From: Pontederia crassipes
Taxonomy: Eukaryota; Streptophyta; Magnoliopsida; Commelinales; Pontederiaceae
NCBI GenBank assembly: GCA_030549335.1
Contig: CM060198.1
Location: 54,693,995-54,757,994, forward strand
Length of the DNA stretch: 64,000 nt
Reading direction: 5' to 3'
Under the pieces are notes generated by a model. That model was not told where the DNA came from, ran no database searches, and worked only from the letters and a program-made list of their open reading frames with translations. Both the position numbers and the translations under genes were made by a program. Positions 39,860-53,642 of the stretch are shown in pieces (position 1 is the first letter of the stretch; every line of letters starts with the position of its first letter).

Positions 39860-42800
39860 TCAATATGGCAGGTATATCTCAAGCATCTAGATATGGTGAT
39901 TGGATTATAGATTCAGGTGCATCTAGTCTTATGATCTCTCACTTAAGCTGGCTTATATGTATTAAAAGTCTCAGCTCTAAGAACCTTGTTTCTTGCCTGA
40001 GGGATCACTGTGGTGTTCTTGAAATAAGTCCAAAACTTAAGTTGACAAATGTTTTGTGTGTGCCTAACTTTAAGTTCAACCTCATTTTTATTGGGCAATT
40101 AGTCAAAGATTTAGCTTCTTCAGTCACCTTTACACCAGATTATGTCTTTATACACGAGTCAGTGAGTGGGTTGGAGAACTGGATTGATGAACTGAAGGAT
40201 CGACTATACTACTTGGTAGAGGATTATCATAAAGCTAATGTTGCTATTCAAATACAGGATGTTGATATTTGACATCAAAGACTCAACCATTTACTTTTTG
40301 ATAGGATGAGAATGCTTATATCAACAAAGAATTTACTCATTGTACTATTTTTTCTATGACTCGACAAACACAATTATCCTTTTCCTCTACTGGAAAAAGA
40401 CTGCTAAATGTTTACAATTGATACATGTTGATACTTGGGCACCTTATAGAATTCCTGCTCATAATGGAATTTTTTTTGTCACCATTATTGATGATTTATC
40501 TAGACTTACATGAGTTTATCTTGTTAAACACAAATATGAATGTGTTCATGTTATCAATAGCTTCCTTAATCTACTGCAAAATTAATATGGTGCTAAAGTC
40601 AAGTTCATCAAATAAGACAATGGATTTGAATATCACAAACAAAATGGTTTAGTTGAGAGAAAATGTAGACATATACTTGAAATTGTGGGGGCTTTGTTTT
40701 TTCAATCACATTTACCTATACATTTTTTGGGAGATTTTATTCAAGCAGTAATTCATATTCTTAATAGACAGCCATTAAAGGTTCTCAATAATGTTTCTCC
40801 TTATGAGCTCTTTTTTTAGAAAACTCCATATCTTCATCATCTTAAAATGATAGGTTGCTTATGCTATGTGACTAACAAAGTACCTTTGGATAAATTTGAT
40901 AAGAGAGCAAAAGCTTGTGCATTTCTCGAGTATTCTATGGCTCAAAAGGGTTACAAAGTGGTTGAACTTGAATATGAGAAAATATTAGTTTCTACATATT
41001 TGAAATTCTTTGAAGACATTTTCCTTATAAATCTGACATGTTTAAGAGGAATAGTTCCATGTCTCCTCTCTCATTGAATCATATCATAAACTATGATTAT
41101 TTTTATTCTCCTCTTAATTCAAACAGATGGCATCCAAATTGAGAACATCTATGAGAACATTTCTCCTCAAACTTCATTTCCAGAAGAGGTGAAACGTTGA
41201 ATATTAATACAAATATTAATACAATTGGAAATGAAATCAATGCTCCTTTGACTTTGCCTACACAGCCTAAAAAATATGGCTTCAAGACTATATTGTATCT
41301 TCCGCAACTATTCTAAACATAGAATATCCTCTAGAGAAGGTTGTTTCTTATAAGGCTTGTACTGAACATTATAAATCCTTTCTTACAACAATTTCAAAGG
41401 TGGAAGAACTAGTTTCTTTTGACAAGCAATTCAAGATCCGAGATGGATTAAAGCTATGGATGAAAAACTTTCAGCTTTGCAAGGCAATGGTACTTGTAGT
41501 TGATCTTCCACTAGAAAAAAAATCAATAGAATGTAAATGGGTTTATAAAAATAAAGTTTACTTCTATTTGTGAGATAGAAAGGTTTAAAGCAAGACTAGT
41601 AGCGAAAAACTATAATAAAAAAGAAAGTATTGATTTTAAAGATAATTGTTCTCCTATTGCTAAATCAATTTTAACAGTGGCAGTCCAAAAGAATTGGCTT
41701 CTTTATCATTGAGATGTGAATAATGCTTTTCTAAATGGTGATCTATATGAAGATATTTATATGATTATTCTTGAAGGCTATAAAAGTGAGGGGGAGACTA
41801 AAAGGAAAGTATGCAAGTTACTTCGTTCATTATATGGCCTCAAACAAGTCTCTCGACAATGGAACATTAAACTCATTGAAATTCTTACTACTTTTGGTTT
41901 TCAGTAGAGTAAGAATGATTACACTCTTTTACAAAATCTAGAGGAGCAGAATTTATTGCTATTTTAGTTTATGTTGATTTCTTGTGGCAAGTAATAGTTT
42001 TGATTTGATTGTTTCCATATAATCTTCTCTTCAACTCTTTATTAAAATGAAAGACTTTGGGGAATTAAAATTCTTCCTTGGAATGGAAGTCCGACGTTCT
42101 TCTTCTGGAATATTTTTAACTAAAGAAAATATGCATTATACCTCTTATCTGATCTTGGTCTCACAACTGCCAAACGTGCAAGTACTCATTTAGAGCAAAA
42201 TCTCGAGTATGATTCTATATTTCCTCCTCCATTGATCGATGCTCATCTGCAGTCTCCAGAAGTTTTTCAATGACTAGTAGGCAGACTAATTTACTTAACT
42301 CATACTCATCCTAATATCACCTTCGTTGTTAGATATCTGAGTCAATTTATGCAAGCTCCAAAGCAATCTCATTATAATGCTGCTATCAGGATAGTTCGTT
42401 ATCTAAAATCAGCCCCAGGCCATGGTCTTCTCTTCATAGTAGAATTCAATATCAATGTTACAACATATGCTGATGTTGATTGGACATCTTTTCTTCTCAC
42501 TCGATGATCTATTTCAGCTTATTGCATTAAAATTGGGAATTCCCTAGTCTCTTGGAAATCCAAAAAACAAACTATTGTAGCACTTTCATTTGCTGAAGTT
42601 GAATACAAGAGTCTTGCACTTGCTGTTACAGAGTTAATGTGGTTGGATCGTTTGTTTTCAGAGTTACAAATGCCACTCAATCATCCTTTTTCTCTCTTCA
42701 GTGATAGTCAAGTAGCATTATACATGGTTGATAAACCTGTGTTCTATGAACGCACGAAGCACATTGATGTCGAGTGTCATTTTATAAGGGAAAAACGTTT

Positions 42801-43245
42801 GAAAGAGCTTGTTCATCTTTTCCAACTTTCTACTAAAATTTAGCTTGCAAACATTCTAACAAAAGCTTTAAGCTGACAGCATCATGATTATCTTCTTTCC
42901 AAGTTGGCATTTTTTTATCTCTTTGAAGTACCAACTTTAGGGGGAGTGTTGTCATGATCCATCAATGAAGCTTCACATTTTCACATTTGTTTTTGCTTCT
43001 CTATTTCATGTATATATCAGATAACTGTATTCAGTTATAGTTTATAACAGTTGTATATATCTTTTTTGTTTTGTCATTTTTTAGTTTTTTGGCACTATAA
43101 ATTGACTTGTAAGAGGGAAGTTTTTGGATGATTCATTGGAATGCATTCAGAGTGATCTTTCTCCTAATTTCCTTTCGTGTTCTTGTTATATGTGTTCATA
43201 AGCTTTAAGCTCTGCAATAATGAAATTAGATTTAGTCTTTCAACA
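39860..43245 (+). mobile_element. decayed Ty1/copia retrotransposon
   Basis: Parts in copia order: protease motif WIIDSGAS (about 39,893), pre-integrase motif near 40,272, integrase region about 40,420-40,850, reverse transcriptase pieces about 41,520-42,120 ([20 protein letters not shown]), and RNase H about 42,460-42,840 (FSDSQVALY, RTKHIDV). A purine tract TTTAGGGGGAG precedes a 299-bp 3' LTR at 42,947-43,245 with ends TGTTG and CAACA. No matching 5' LTR or gag was recognised upstream. The element is broken, with well over ten breaks, and old. Confidence 0.88.
42947..43245 (+). repeat. 3' LTR of the decayed copia element
   Basis: Begins TGTTG right after the polypurine tract and ends CAACA; the short length is typical of copia LTRs. 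No partner LTR in the window. Confidence 0.65.
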
Positions 43246-43577
43246 GTGAAACTACTAGTGGAGGGGGGCGCCCCTCTCCCTCCTTGGTGTGCGGGGGCGC
43301 TAGAACCCCTCCTCTCTAGCGCTTGAGAGAAGAGGGGAAGCCGCCCCTCCCCCTCTCCCTTCAACCGATGTTGGCTCCACCTAGGTGTTGGCCGAAGGGA
43401 GAGGTAGGGGAGTGCCCCCTTCTTTTAAAAAAAATATACTTTTAATATTTTATATACTTTTTATTTAAAAATTAAATATCACATAGTGAAACGATTGAAA
43501 AATTAATTATTTTCGATCGAAAGGGCATTTACTAAAATAAGTTAAAAAATAAAGGACAGTCTAATACTTATTATATA
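43246..43577. other. short spacer with a GC-rich patch
   Basis: Holds a GC-rich piece (43,258-43,420) of GGGGGCGCCCCTC-type sequence, then AT-rich DNA. No gene. Confidence 0.4.
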
Positions 43578-44061
43578 CTTTGGATATCCTAAGAGGTAAT
43601 AGATCTTTAGAACTTTAACTCTATTTCAAATCGAAGTTGAACCGTTATAATCAATGATAAAACTCTTGGGAATTAGAGTCTTAGAGTAATGTTCAAAGCA
43701 CTAAGTTATAAATACTTAGTATAACATTTGGTTATTCTAAGAGGTGATAGATCTTTAGAACTTTAACTCTATTTCAATCCGAAGTTGAACCATTAGAATC
43801 AACGATAAAGCTCTTAGGAACTAGAGTCTTAGAGTAAGGTTCAAAGTTCTAAGTTATAGATACTAAGTTATAGCTCAGGTTGATTGTAACGGTTCAACTT
43901 CGGATTGAAATAGAGTTAAAGTTCTAAAGTTCTATCACCTCTTTGAACCTTACTCTAAGACTCTAGTTTCTAAGAACTTTATCGTTGATTGTAACGGTTC
44001 AACTTCGGATTGAAATATAGTTAAAGTTCTAAAGATCTATCACCTCTTATGATATCCAAAG
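43578..44061. repeat. four-armed foldback repeat
   Basis: A unit containing ATAGATCTTTAGAACTTTAA and CGAAGTTGAACCGTTA appears twice in direct orientation (from about 43,578 and 43,738) and twice inverted (about 43,882-43,955 and 43,955-44,061), around a short centre near 43,875. The outer ends (CTTTGGATAT / ATATCCAAAG) are complementary. It resembles a foldback transposon or a palindromic double duplication. No coding. Confidence 0.85.
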
Positions 44062-44102
44062 GTTGTCACAATTATCTATAAGTTAAAGCTATGGTACTCT
44101 AA

Positions 44103-44344
44103 CACTGTGTTTGGATAAAGGATCATTAAGGGGAATGGAAGAGAATGTGAGGGAAGATAAAGGGAGGGATGAAAGAGAATTATTACACCCCAATTTGGGG
44201 TTAAAATAAAATAGTAGAAATGGAGGAGAATGGAGAAAAAATGGACATTCCTCTCCATTAAAATTTTATTCAAACAAGAGAAAATTTTTTTTTACCTTTC
44301 CCTCTGTCTCTTACCCTCCTTTCAATTCAATCCAAACACAAAGA
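44103..44344. mobile_element. small MITE, probably hAT-type
   Basis: 242 bp. Ends CACTGTGTTTGGAT and, inverted, CTTTGTGTTTGGAT; the inner 11 bp match exactly. ACTCTAA flanks both sides (44,096-44,102 and 44,345-44,351), a 7-8-bp target duplication. Sub-terminal purine-rich and pyrimidine-rich blocks mirror each other. Confidence 0.78.
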
Positions 44345-44351
44345 CTCTAAT

Positions 44352-45835
44352 CCTCAAGAGTTTTATCATTCATGGTAACGGATGAGAGCGATGAGAAAGT
44401 GTTAAAATTAAAAGATATTTAGTAAAATTTATCAAAAAACTGTACAATTAATATGCATTCAATGAATATAAATTCTTGAATAATGATTATATAATAAAAA
44501 TTAAATTTAACAAATTAATATTAAGTTAATAAATGTTAAATTCCAATCATATAATCATTATTTAATGATCCTGATATGTTAATTATATATTAATTGTACA
44601 AAATTAATTGCATGCTTCATATACCTAATCATGAATATGACGCGGACAAAATGTGAGTATAAAAGATCAATTTGGAGTCATCGCCGTCATGCTTCATATA
44701 TAACAAAATTTTTAATTATTGAAGAATATTTCTGTCGCATCAAATGAAGGGGGGACACGATTAATCAAAATCAAATGGCAAGGCCATCCAAACTTTGGCA
44801 ACAAAATTTTTTCCAGTCACATCATATTATCGAATCATTTTCTCATGTATATTGGGAAACCTCCATTGTTTGGAATTTTGCATATTGGGAAAGCCAAGTA
44901 AATTAAACATTATCCAGGAAATAAATATCTCTTTCTTTTCTAATGACCTTTCGATATTTGATCAATTCGAAAAATTAAAGTCCAACCCCCAAACTAAATT
45001 GTCACGTGCTTCTTCTATCGAATTAGAAATTTAGTTATGGAATTAATGTATTTATAAAACATCTTTCGTTTTATAGAGATAGTTGAACGTATCTCAATCG
45101 TTGATCCACTCGTCAATGAATATGATAAAAAATAATTAAATATTATAATTTAAAAATATTAATTATTTCAACCGTTGATCTTGACATGCGTTCAACATCC
45201 TTATAAAACGAAAAGGTACATTAATCCCCCTTTAGTTATTTACTATACAAACTTGTTTGGATAAATTTTGCATTGGGTCCTTTTCTCGATTTAAAAAACA
45301 TAAATAAAATACAAAACGACAATAGATTCGACGGCTGTCCTTTTTGCACAAAGTCAATGCATCATCAAACTTTGTAGTAAATTCGAATCACTCCACCTCA
45401 TCACGTGCTATGATGCTATCTAGAACTACTTAATGACACCATTAAAACGTTTTTTTCCCCTCTCTGTCCTCGGTAAGGCCTCGGTTACAGATACCATCTT
45501 CCACACTGCCCGTTACCTTCTAGAAAGGTGTCCGCCATGCAAAGCAGCTCCTTTATCTGCTTCTTTTTTACCTGTAAAATTTTATATATTTTTTTCATGA
45601 TAATAAGATTGTTTGTGATCAATAGACTTTCAGAGTCGATTGCGTTTTATGCACGTCTCTTGTTTTTTCTAATCTCAAGTTTTTCCTTCATAATTATTTA
45701 AATTTGGATTTATGATGGTGAAAGGGAGACATTGAGATGGTGAAATATTAAATCAGTCTAGTTTTTAAATAAATTTTGCTTAGTCGACTGTGATGGCCGC
45801 CTGGTTTGTCAAGCCTTGTTGAGGTTGAGTGTCCC
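44352..45835. other. AT-rich intergenic stretch upstream of the reductase pair
   Basis: No coding region or terminal-repeat element supported. The last few hundred bases before the first aldo-keto reductase should include its distal promoter. Confidence 0.4.
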
Positions 45836-45845
45836 CCCTCCCCAG

Positions 45846-45855
45846 TATTTATAAG
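45846..45855 (+). promoter_or_regulatory. TATA-like box of the first aldo-keto reductase gene
   Basis: TATTTATAAG, about 80 bp upstream of the start codon, followed by CT-rich leader sequence. The corresponding site of the second gene reads CAGTAAGCTCG, lacking the TATTTA. Confidence 0.55.
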
Positions 45856-45931
45856 CTCGATTGAGCTCTCTCTCTCCCGGCAGACTGTTCCTGGTACTTC
45901 ACGTTTGTAGAGAGATCCGGAGGTGGGGATA

Positions 45932-48900
45932 ATGGAAGCTGACAGATCAGTTGAGTGCTCCTTGACTGTGCCCAGAGTGAAGCTTGGATCACAGGGTTTA
46001 GAGGTTGGTAGATCACTGCTCATATGGTGAAATGTTTATTGATTTCGTGTTCATGTTGTTAGGATTAATTATCTGTGAGTATTGAGCTCCCATGTTGATT
46101 CGTGCAAAGAGGAAAAACAAAAGAAACGATTTTTTTCCTTTTTTTTGGTCTGAATCTGTATTAAATGAATGACTACTTCAGTTAGCAGTTTTTGTTTTCC
46201 TTTTCTGTTTTGATTCAGCATGTTTATCGAAATGATTACTGGCATGCATATATCTAGGAAAGATAGGGAAGTTTGCCCCTTTTTGCTGCATAAAGGGGTG
46301 ATTTCTGGTTTGCTTCTGTTGTTTAGGTCGGTTTGTTTTCATTAGCATCATAGGAGATTCAAGTACTTAAGCTGTCATACCTTCACACAGTGTCTTCTGA
46401 TCTCGTGGTCCCATGGTTCTTTTTTCTGATTCCTAAGAGAAACAAACGAAGACAAAGATCCACTTTGTTTTTCATATTCTTGACTTGTGCTTAATTTCAC
46501 TTTCGCGATCAAAGTCTGCTTCCGATTACTTTATTACTGTTAAACTGCTAAACATGTTATCTGCCTTGGTATTTATTCTATTCATGAAAGAAAAGAAGAA
46601 TAACTGTGTTCGATTGAACTCTTTGGTATCAAAAATTGACTTAACGTTTGCCATTCAATGTTAAAACTGTTGAGGAAATTGGCACTTTGTAGCGAAATGT
46701 CTTCTGTTCTTTAACTGGAAACAGGTAACTGAGATGTTGTGATGGTCGATCAGATAAATTTTCTTATGGTCGTTCAGGTATCAAAGCTGGGTCTCGGTTG
46801 CTACGGCTTCACCGCAACCGGTAGAACTCCTGTCGATGAAGAATCAACTGCATCCTTCATTAAGGAATCCTTCGAGCGAGGTGTTACCTTTTTCGACACT
46901 GCAGATCTCTACGGACGGAACAAAAATGAGATCTTGATTGGAAAGGTGAGAACTTTATTTGTATTAAAATTGTCTGACCGATAGAAAAGCAAATCACATT
47001 TACATTTTCATGAGAGGTCAACATTTCTTTCATTAGGCATTGAAAGCTTTGCCAAGAGAAAAGATCCAACTGGCTACAAAGTTTGGATTTGGCTTTAAGG
47101 ATGGTGAAGTGGTGGTTAATGGAAGGCCGGAGTATGTGCGTGCATGCTGTGAAGGAAGCCTGCAGCGCCTGGGTGTTGACTACATTGATTTATATTATCA
47201 GCATCGAGTTGACTTGACTGTCCCCATTGAGGAAACTGTAAGAGTAAATTCCTTTTGACATATCTTGTGTTGATGCAGTCTTTCCATCCGCAGTGATAGT
47301 TGTTTACGTCCTGGATCGTATTTTGAATAACAGTATCAGAATGTGTGAAAATACTTTATCATGATCAGAATTGAAAACTACACATTAATCTGTGAAGATA
47401 TGCCAGTTTTTGATACATGCCCAATATACAAATAGTGGTCATTGGCATTTCCACTTTTGGCTGATGATGTTAAATTGTGGCATTCTCAAGGTTGGGGAGT
47501 TGAAGAAGTTGGTCGAAGAGGGCAAAGTGAGGTACATTGGGTTGTCAGAGGCGAGCCCTGATACAATTAGGCGAGCGCATGCAGTGCACCCAATCACTTG
47601 TGTGCAGATGGAATGGTCACTCTGGACGCGTGACATCGAAGAGGAGATAGTTCCGCTTTGCAGGTCTAATTGATTTCTCGCCAATTTTTGTGATTTCTGT
47701 CTTTCAATGAAAAGTGAATAGGGTTCAATTGCATGATTTAATTCTTTTTATCATGGTTTCGATGTAGACTGGTGTGTCATCATCAATAATTCATGTTAAG
47801 TATGCATCTTAAGAGACTTTCTAATGACAAGTTCAATGAAACACAGGAGTCTGGGCATTGGAATAGTTGCATATAGTCCTCTTGGTTTAGGATTTTTCAG
47901 TGGAAAGGCAGAATCGACCGAAGGTCTACTGGTACGATATTTCTTTAGATGCCCTCAATCTAATGATTCTAACCCCTCAATATTCTAGTTTTTAGACAAA
48001 TTTCATGAGAATACAATAGATAGTTTGCTTACTTTTAAACTAATGATTCTAACCCCCCAGTATTCTAGATTTTATACATTTTATGAGAATACAATATAGA
48101 TAGTTTGCTTACTTTATCTTGTTTCCTTGGCTTCTATTATTCACATGAGATTTTATTTCCTTCAAGATCAAATGAACAATTGTCTGACCTGGATCAATGT
48201 TTTTCTAGAGATCTACTCCGAGATTCCAAGGAGAAAACTTGGATAAGAACAAGGTTCTGTATGCTCGGGTCGCTAATTTGGCTGCAAAGCATGGCTGCTC
48301 CCCTGCACAGCTAGCTCTTGCTTGGCTTCACCATCAAGGGGATGATGTGGTTCCTATCCCAGGTACTTTGTTTGTATTCCTTCAATTTTGAAATTTCCAA
48401 GAAATGGTAATCAAGTAACTAATGATTGGTAACACAGGTAAAAAAAAATCTTGGCTGGTGCATATCTGTGTTGAATTATTGAGTTTTGTTTACCCCCAGG
48501 TTCTTGCATCTAGGCATTTTGTTGAAAGCAAATATAAAGATACTGTAAATTAAGATTTAATATGTTGAAAGAGAGTTCTAATCCTGATCAGAAAAGTAAG
48601 ACACTTCTTTGCTCTAAAAGTTAACTGTTTATCCATAGCTGTCAACCTGCTTCAACTTCATATAATCATATCAACTTTCAGTTTCATTAATTTAACTTTG
48701 TTTCCTTCTTCCAAATTTACCTTAAGTTACTCCTCACTAAATGACAGTTGAATGAGATCACTTTTTTTTTTCCTTTACTTACTCTCCTTAGTCTCTTAAC
48801 CTTATACCAGACCAGTCTCTAATAAATATGTCTTAGATGACAAAAATAATATGCACAAAAATTGACATCTCAAACTTGCATCTGTTCCATGCAGGAACTA

Positions 48901-49076
48901 CTAAGATGAAGAACTTGATTGATGACATTGGTTCTGTAAATGTAAAGTTTACAGAAGATGACCTGAAGGAAATTTCTGATGCGGTGCCCATCGATCAAGT
49001 GGCAGGATACAGAACAGAACCTGTTTTCGCAAAGTATGACTGGCAGTTTGCAGCTACCCCTCCAAAAAAAAATTGA
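45932..49076 (+). CDS. aldo-keto reductase (perakine reductase / auxin-induced PCNT115-like), copy 1
   Basis: Seven exons with GT-AG introns and consistent phases: 45932-46003, 46778-46945, 47037-47237, 47491-47663, 47847-47931, 48209-48362, 48895-49076; 1,035 bp, 344 aa, the usual length of this plant AKR subfamily. The start is the first ATG, giving MEADRSVEC and then [19 protein letters not shown], the conserved first strand. The catalytic tetrad is present: D64 and Y69 (FFDTADLYG), K95 (LATKFG), H136 (YYQHRVD). LSEAS, VQMEWSL and [11 protein letters not shown] follow in the barrel, and [11 protein letters not shown] binds the NADPH phosphate. Relatives reduce aldehydes and ketones with NADPH in the cytosol; the substrate here is unknown. 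It is the first of a tandem pair. The C-terminus ends in PPKKN right after an A-run, about ten residues shorter than copy 2. Intron 5 holds a local duplication of about 80 bp. Confidence 0.95.
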
Positions 49077-49329
49077 CTGATCAGCTCGATACGCTGAGGC
49101 AGCCTTTACCTTGTACTTCAATCATGCAGAGGAGATAACTTACTATCTGCCATTCAAACAAAAGTCATGTACTGGGTATATAACATTGATTCAGTCATCA
49201 GTTGCATTTTCAGTTAATCAAGACAGTAAAAAGCCTCTGTTATACTCAAAATTGTCTTCATTTGGTGATCTCAGATATGTTAAACACAGGATTGCCTTGA
49301 GTATGATCTTAACTGTCTTTTGGAGCAGT

Positions 49330-49464
<135 letters not shown>

Positions 49465-49704
49465 ACCAAAAAATATACTACATTTGAATGATCTGGCATA
49501 TGTTATCTTCACATGATGACATGGATACATTTTTCTAGATGTTTTTTTTTCCTTTTGGCAGTGGTACATGGAAGTGATATAGGATTCACATCTAGAAGGT
49601 GATATATTTATTATTCTAAAAAAATTATTATCAGTTAAAATTATCTCATATATATATACAAGAAAGTAAAAGCTAATACCCGCAAGAAAAAAAAGTAAAA
49701 TATT

Positions 49705-49772
49705 GAGTTTGCTGGGAATCGAACCCAGACCAATCGAGTGGAAGGCAATTATCTTAACATTACTTATTCTTC
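49705..49772 (-). pseudogene. decayed tRNA-Gly(UCC) copy
   Basis: Aligned with the intact tRNA at 53,429-53,499. The T-arm keeps GGTTCGATTCC and the anticodon-side piece AATTGCCTTCCA is still readable, but the anticodon stem is altered on its 3' side, the D-arm is disrupted and the acceptor 5' strand is lost. It sits in the same place relative to its reductase gene as the intact copy does, so it came with the duplication and then decayed. It also lies immediately upstream of the second reductase's promoter. Confidence 0.85.
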
Positions 49773-49920
49773 TAGTTATTCTCCTCCAGTAAGCTCGGTT
49801 GAGCTCGAACTCTCTCTCTCCCTCACTCCCTCCCTCCCCGCAGGCCAGAAACAATTAAATTAAGACTGTTCCTGGTACCCAACGCTTGTAGAGAGGAAGA
49901 GAGATTGCGAGACGGGGAGT

Positions 49921-53030
<3,110 letters not shown>

Positions 53031-53428
53031 ACTTGTACTTCCATCATGCTGAGGAGATAACTTGCTATCCCTCATTTAAACAAAATTCATGTACTGGGTT
53101 TTTTATGACATTGATTCAGTCAGTCATCAGTGGCATTTTCAGTTAATCAAGGCAGTAAAAAGCCATTGTTGATACTCAAAATTATCATCATTTAGTGACC
53201 TCAGATAAGTTGAACAGAAGATTGCCTTGAAAGTATGATCTTAATTATCTTTTGGAGCAGTGCTCTCTACTCTTCTACATGTTCTTTTGGTTTGGCAGTG
53301 GGACATGGATTAAGTTCCACTCGTGTTACAGGGAAAAAAGATATTATTATCAGTCAAAACGATATTATATATATACAAGAAAGTAAATGTTAATGCCCAC
53401 AAAAAATATTAATAAAACACAAAAAATT

Positions 53429-53499
53429 GCATTTGCCGGGAGTCGAACCCGGGTCTATTGCTTGGAAGGCAATTATCCTAACCGTTGGACTACAAACGC
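53429..53499 (-). tRNA. trnG-UCC: tRNA-Gly (anticodon UCC)
   Basis: 71-nt cloverleaf on the minus strand: acceptor GCGTTTG paired with CAAATGC (one G-U), D-arm with TAGTCCAACGGTTAGGA, anticodon loop CTTCCAA, T-arm with GGTTCGACTCC (B box). A T6 run four bases past the end is a polymerase III terminator, and the upstream side has a TATAA and a CAA just before the gene, as plant tRNA genes do. It reads GGA codons. Likely functional. It is the intact partner of the decayed copy at 49,705. Confidence 0.95.
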
Positions 53500-53642
53500 A
53501 TTTGTGTTACAGGGCTTATAATAATTTATTATTTCAATATACATATTATAATTTTTTAATTATAAAATTAATTTGGCTTCTTCACTAATGATATCTTAGG
53601 AAGAACCAAAAATTTATCATGGAATTGGATGTAAACAAAAAC

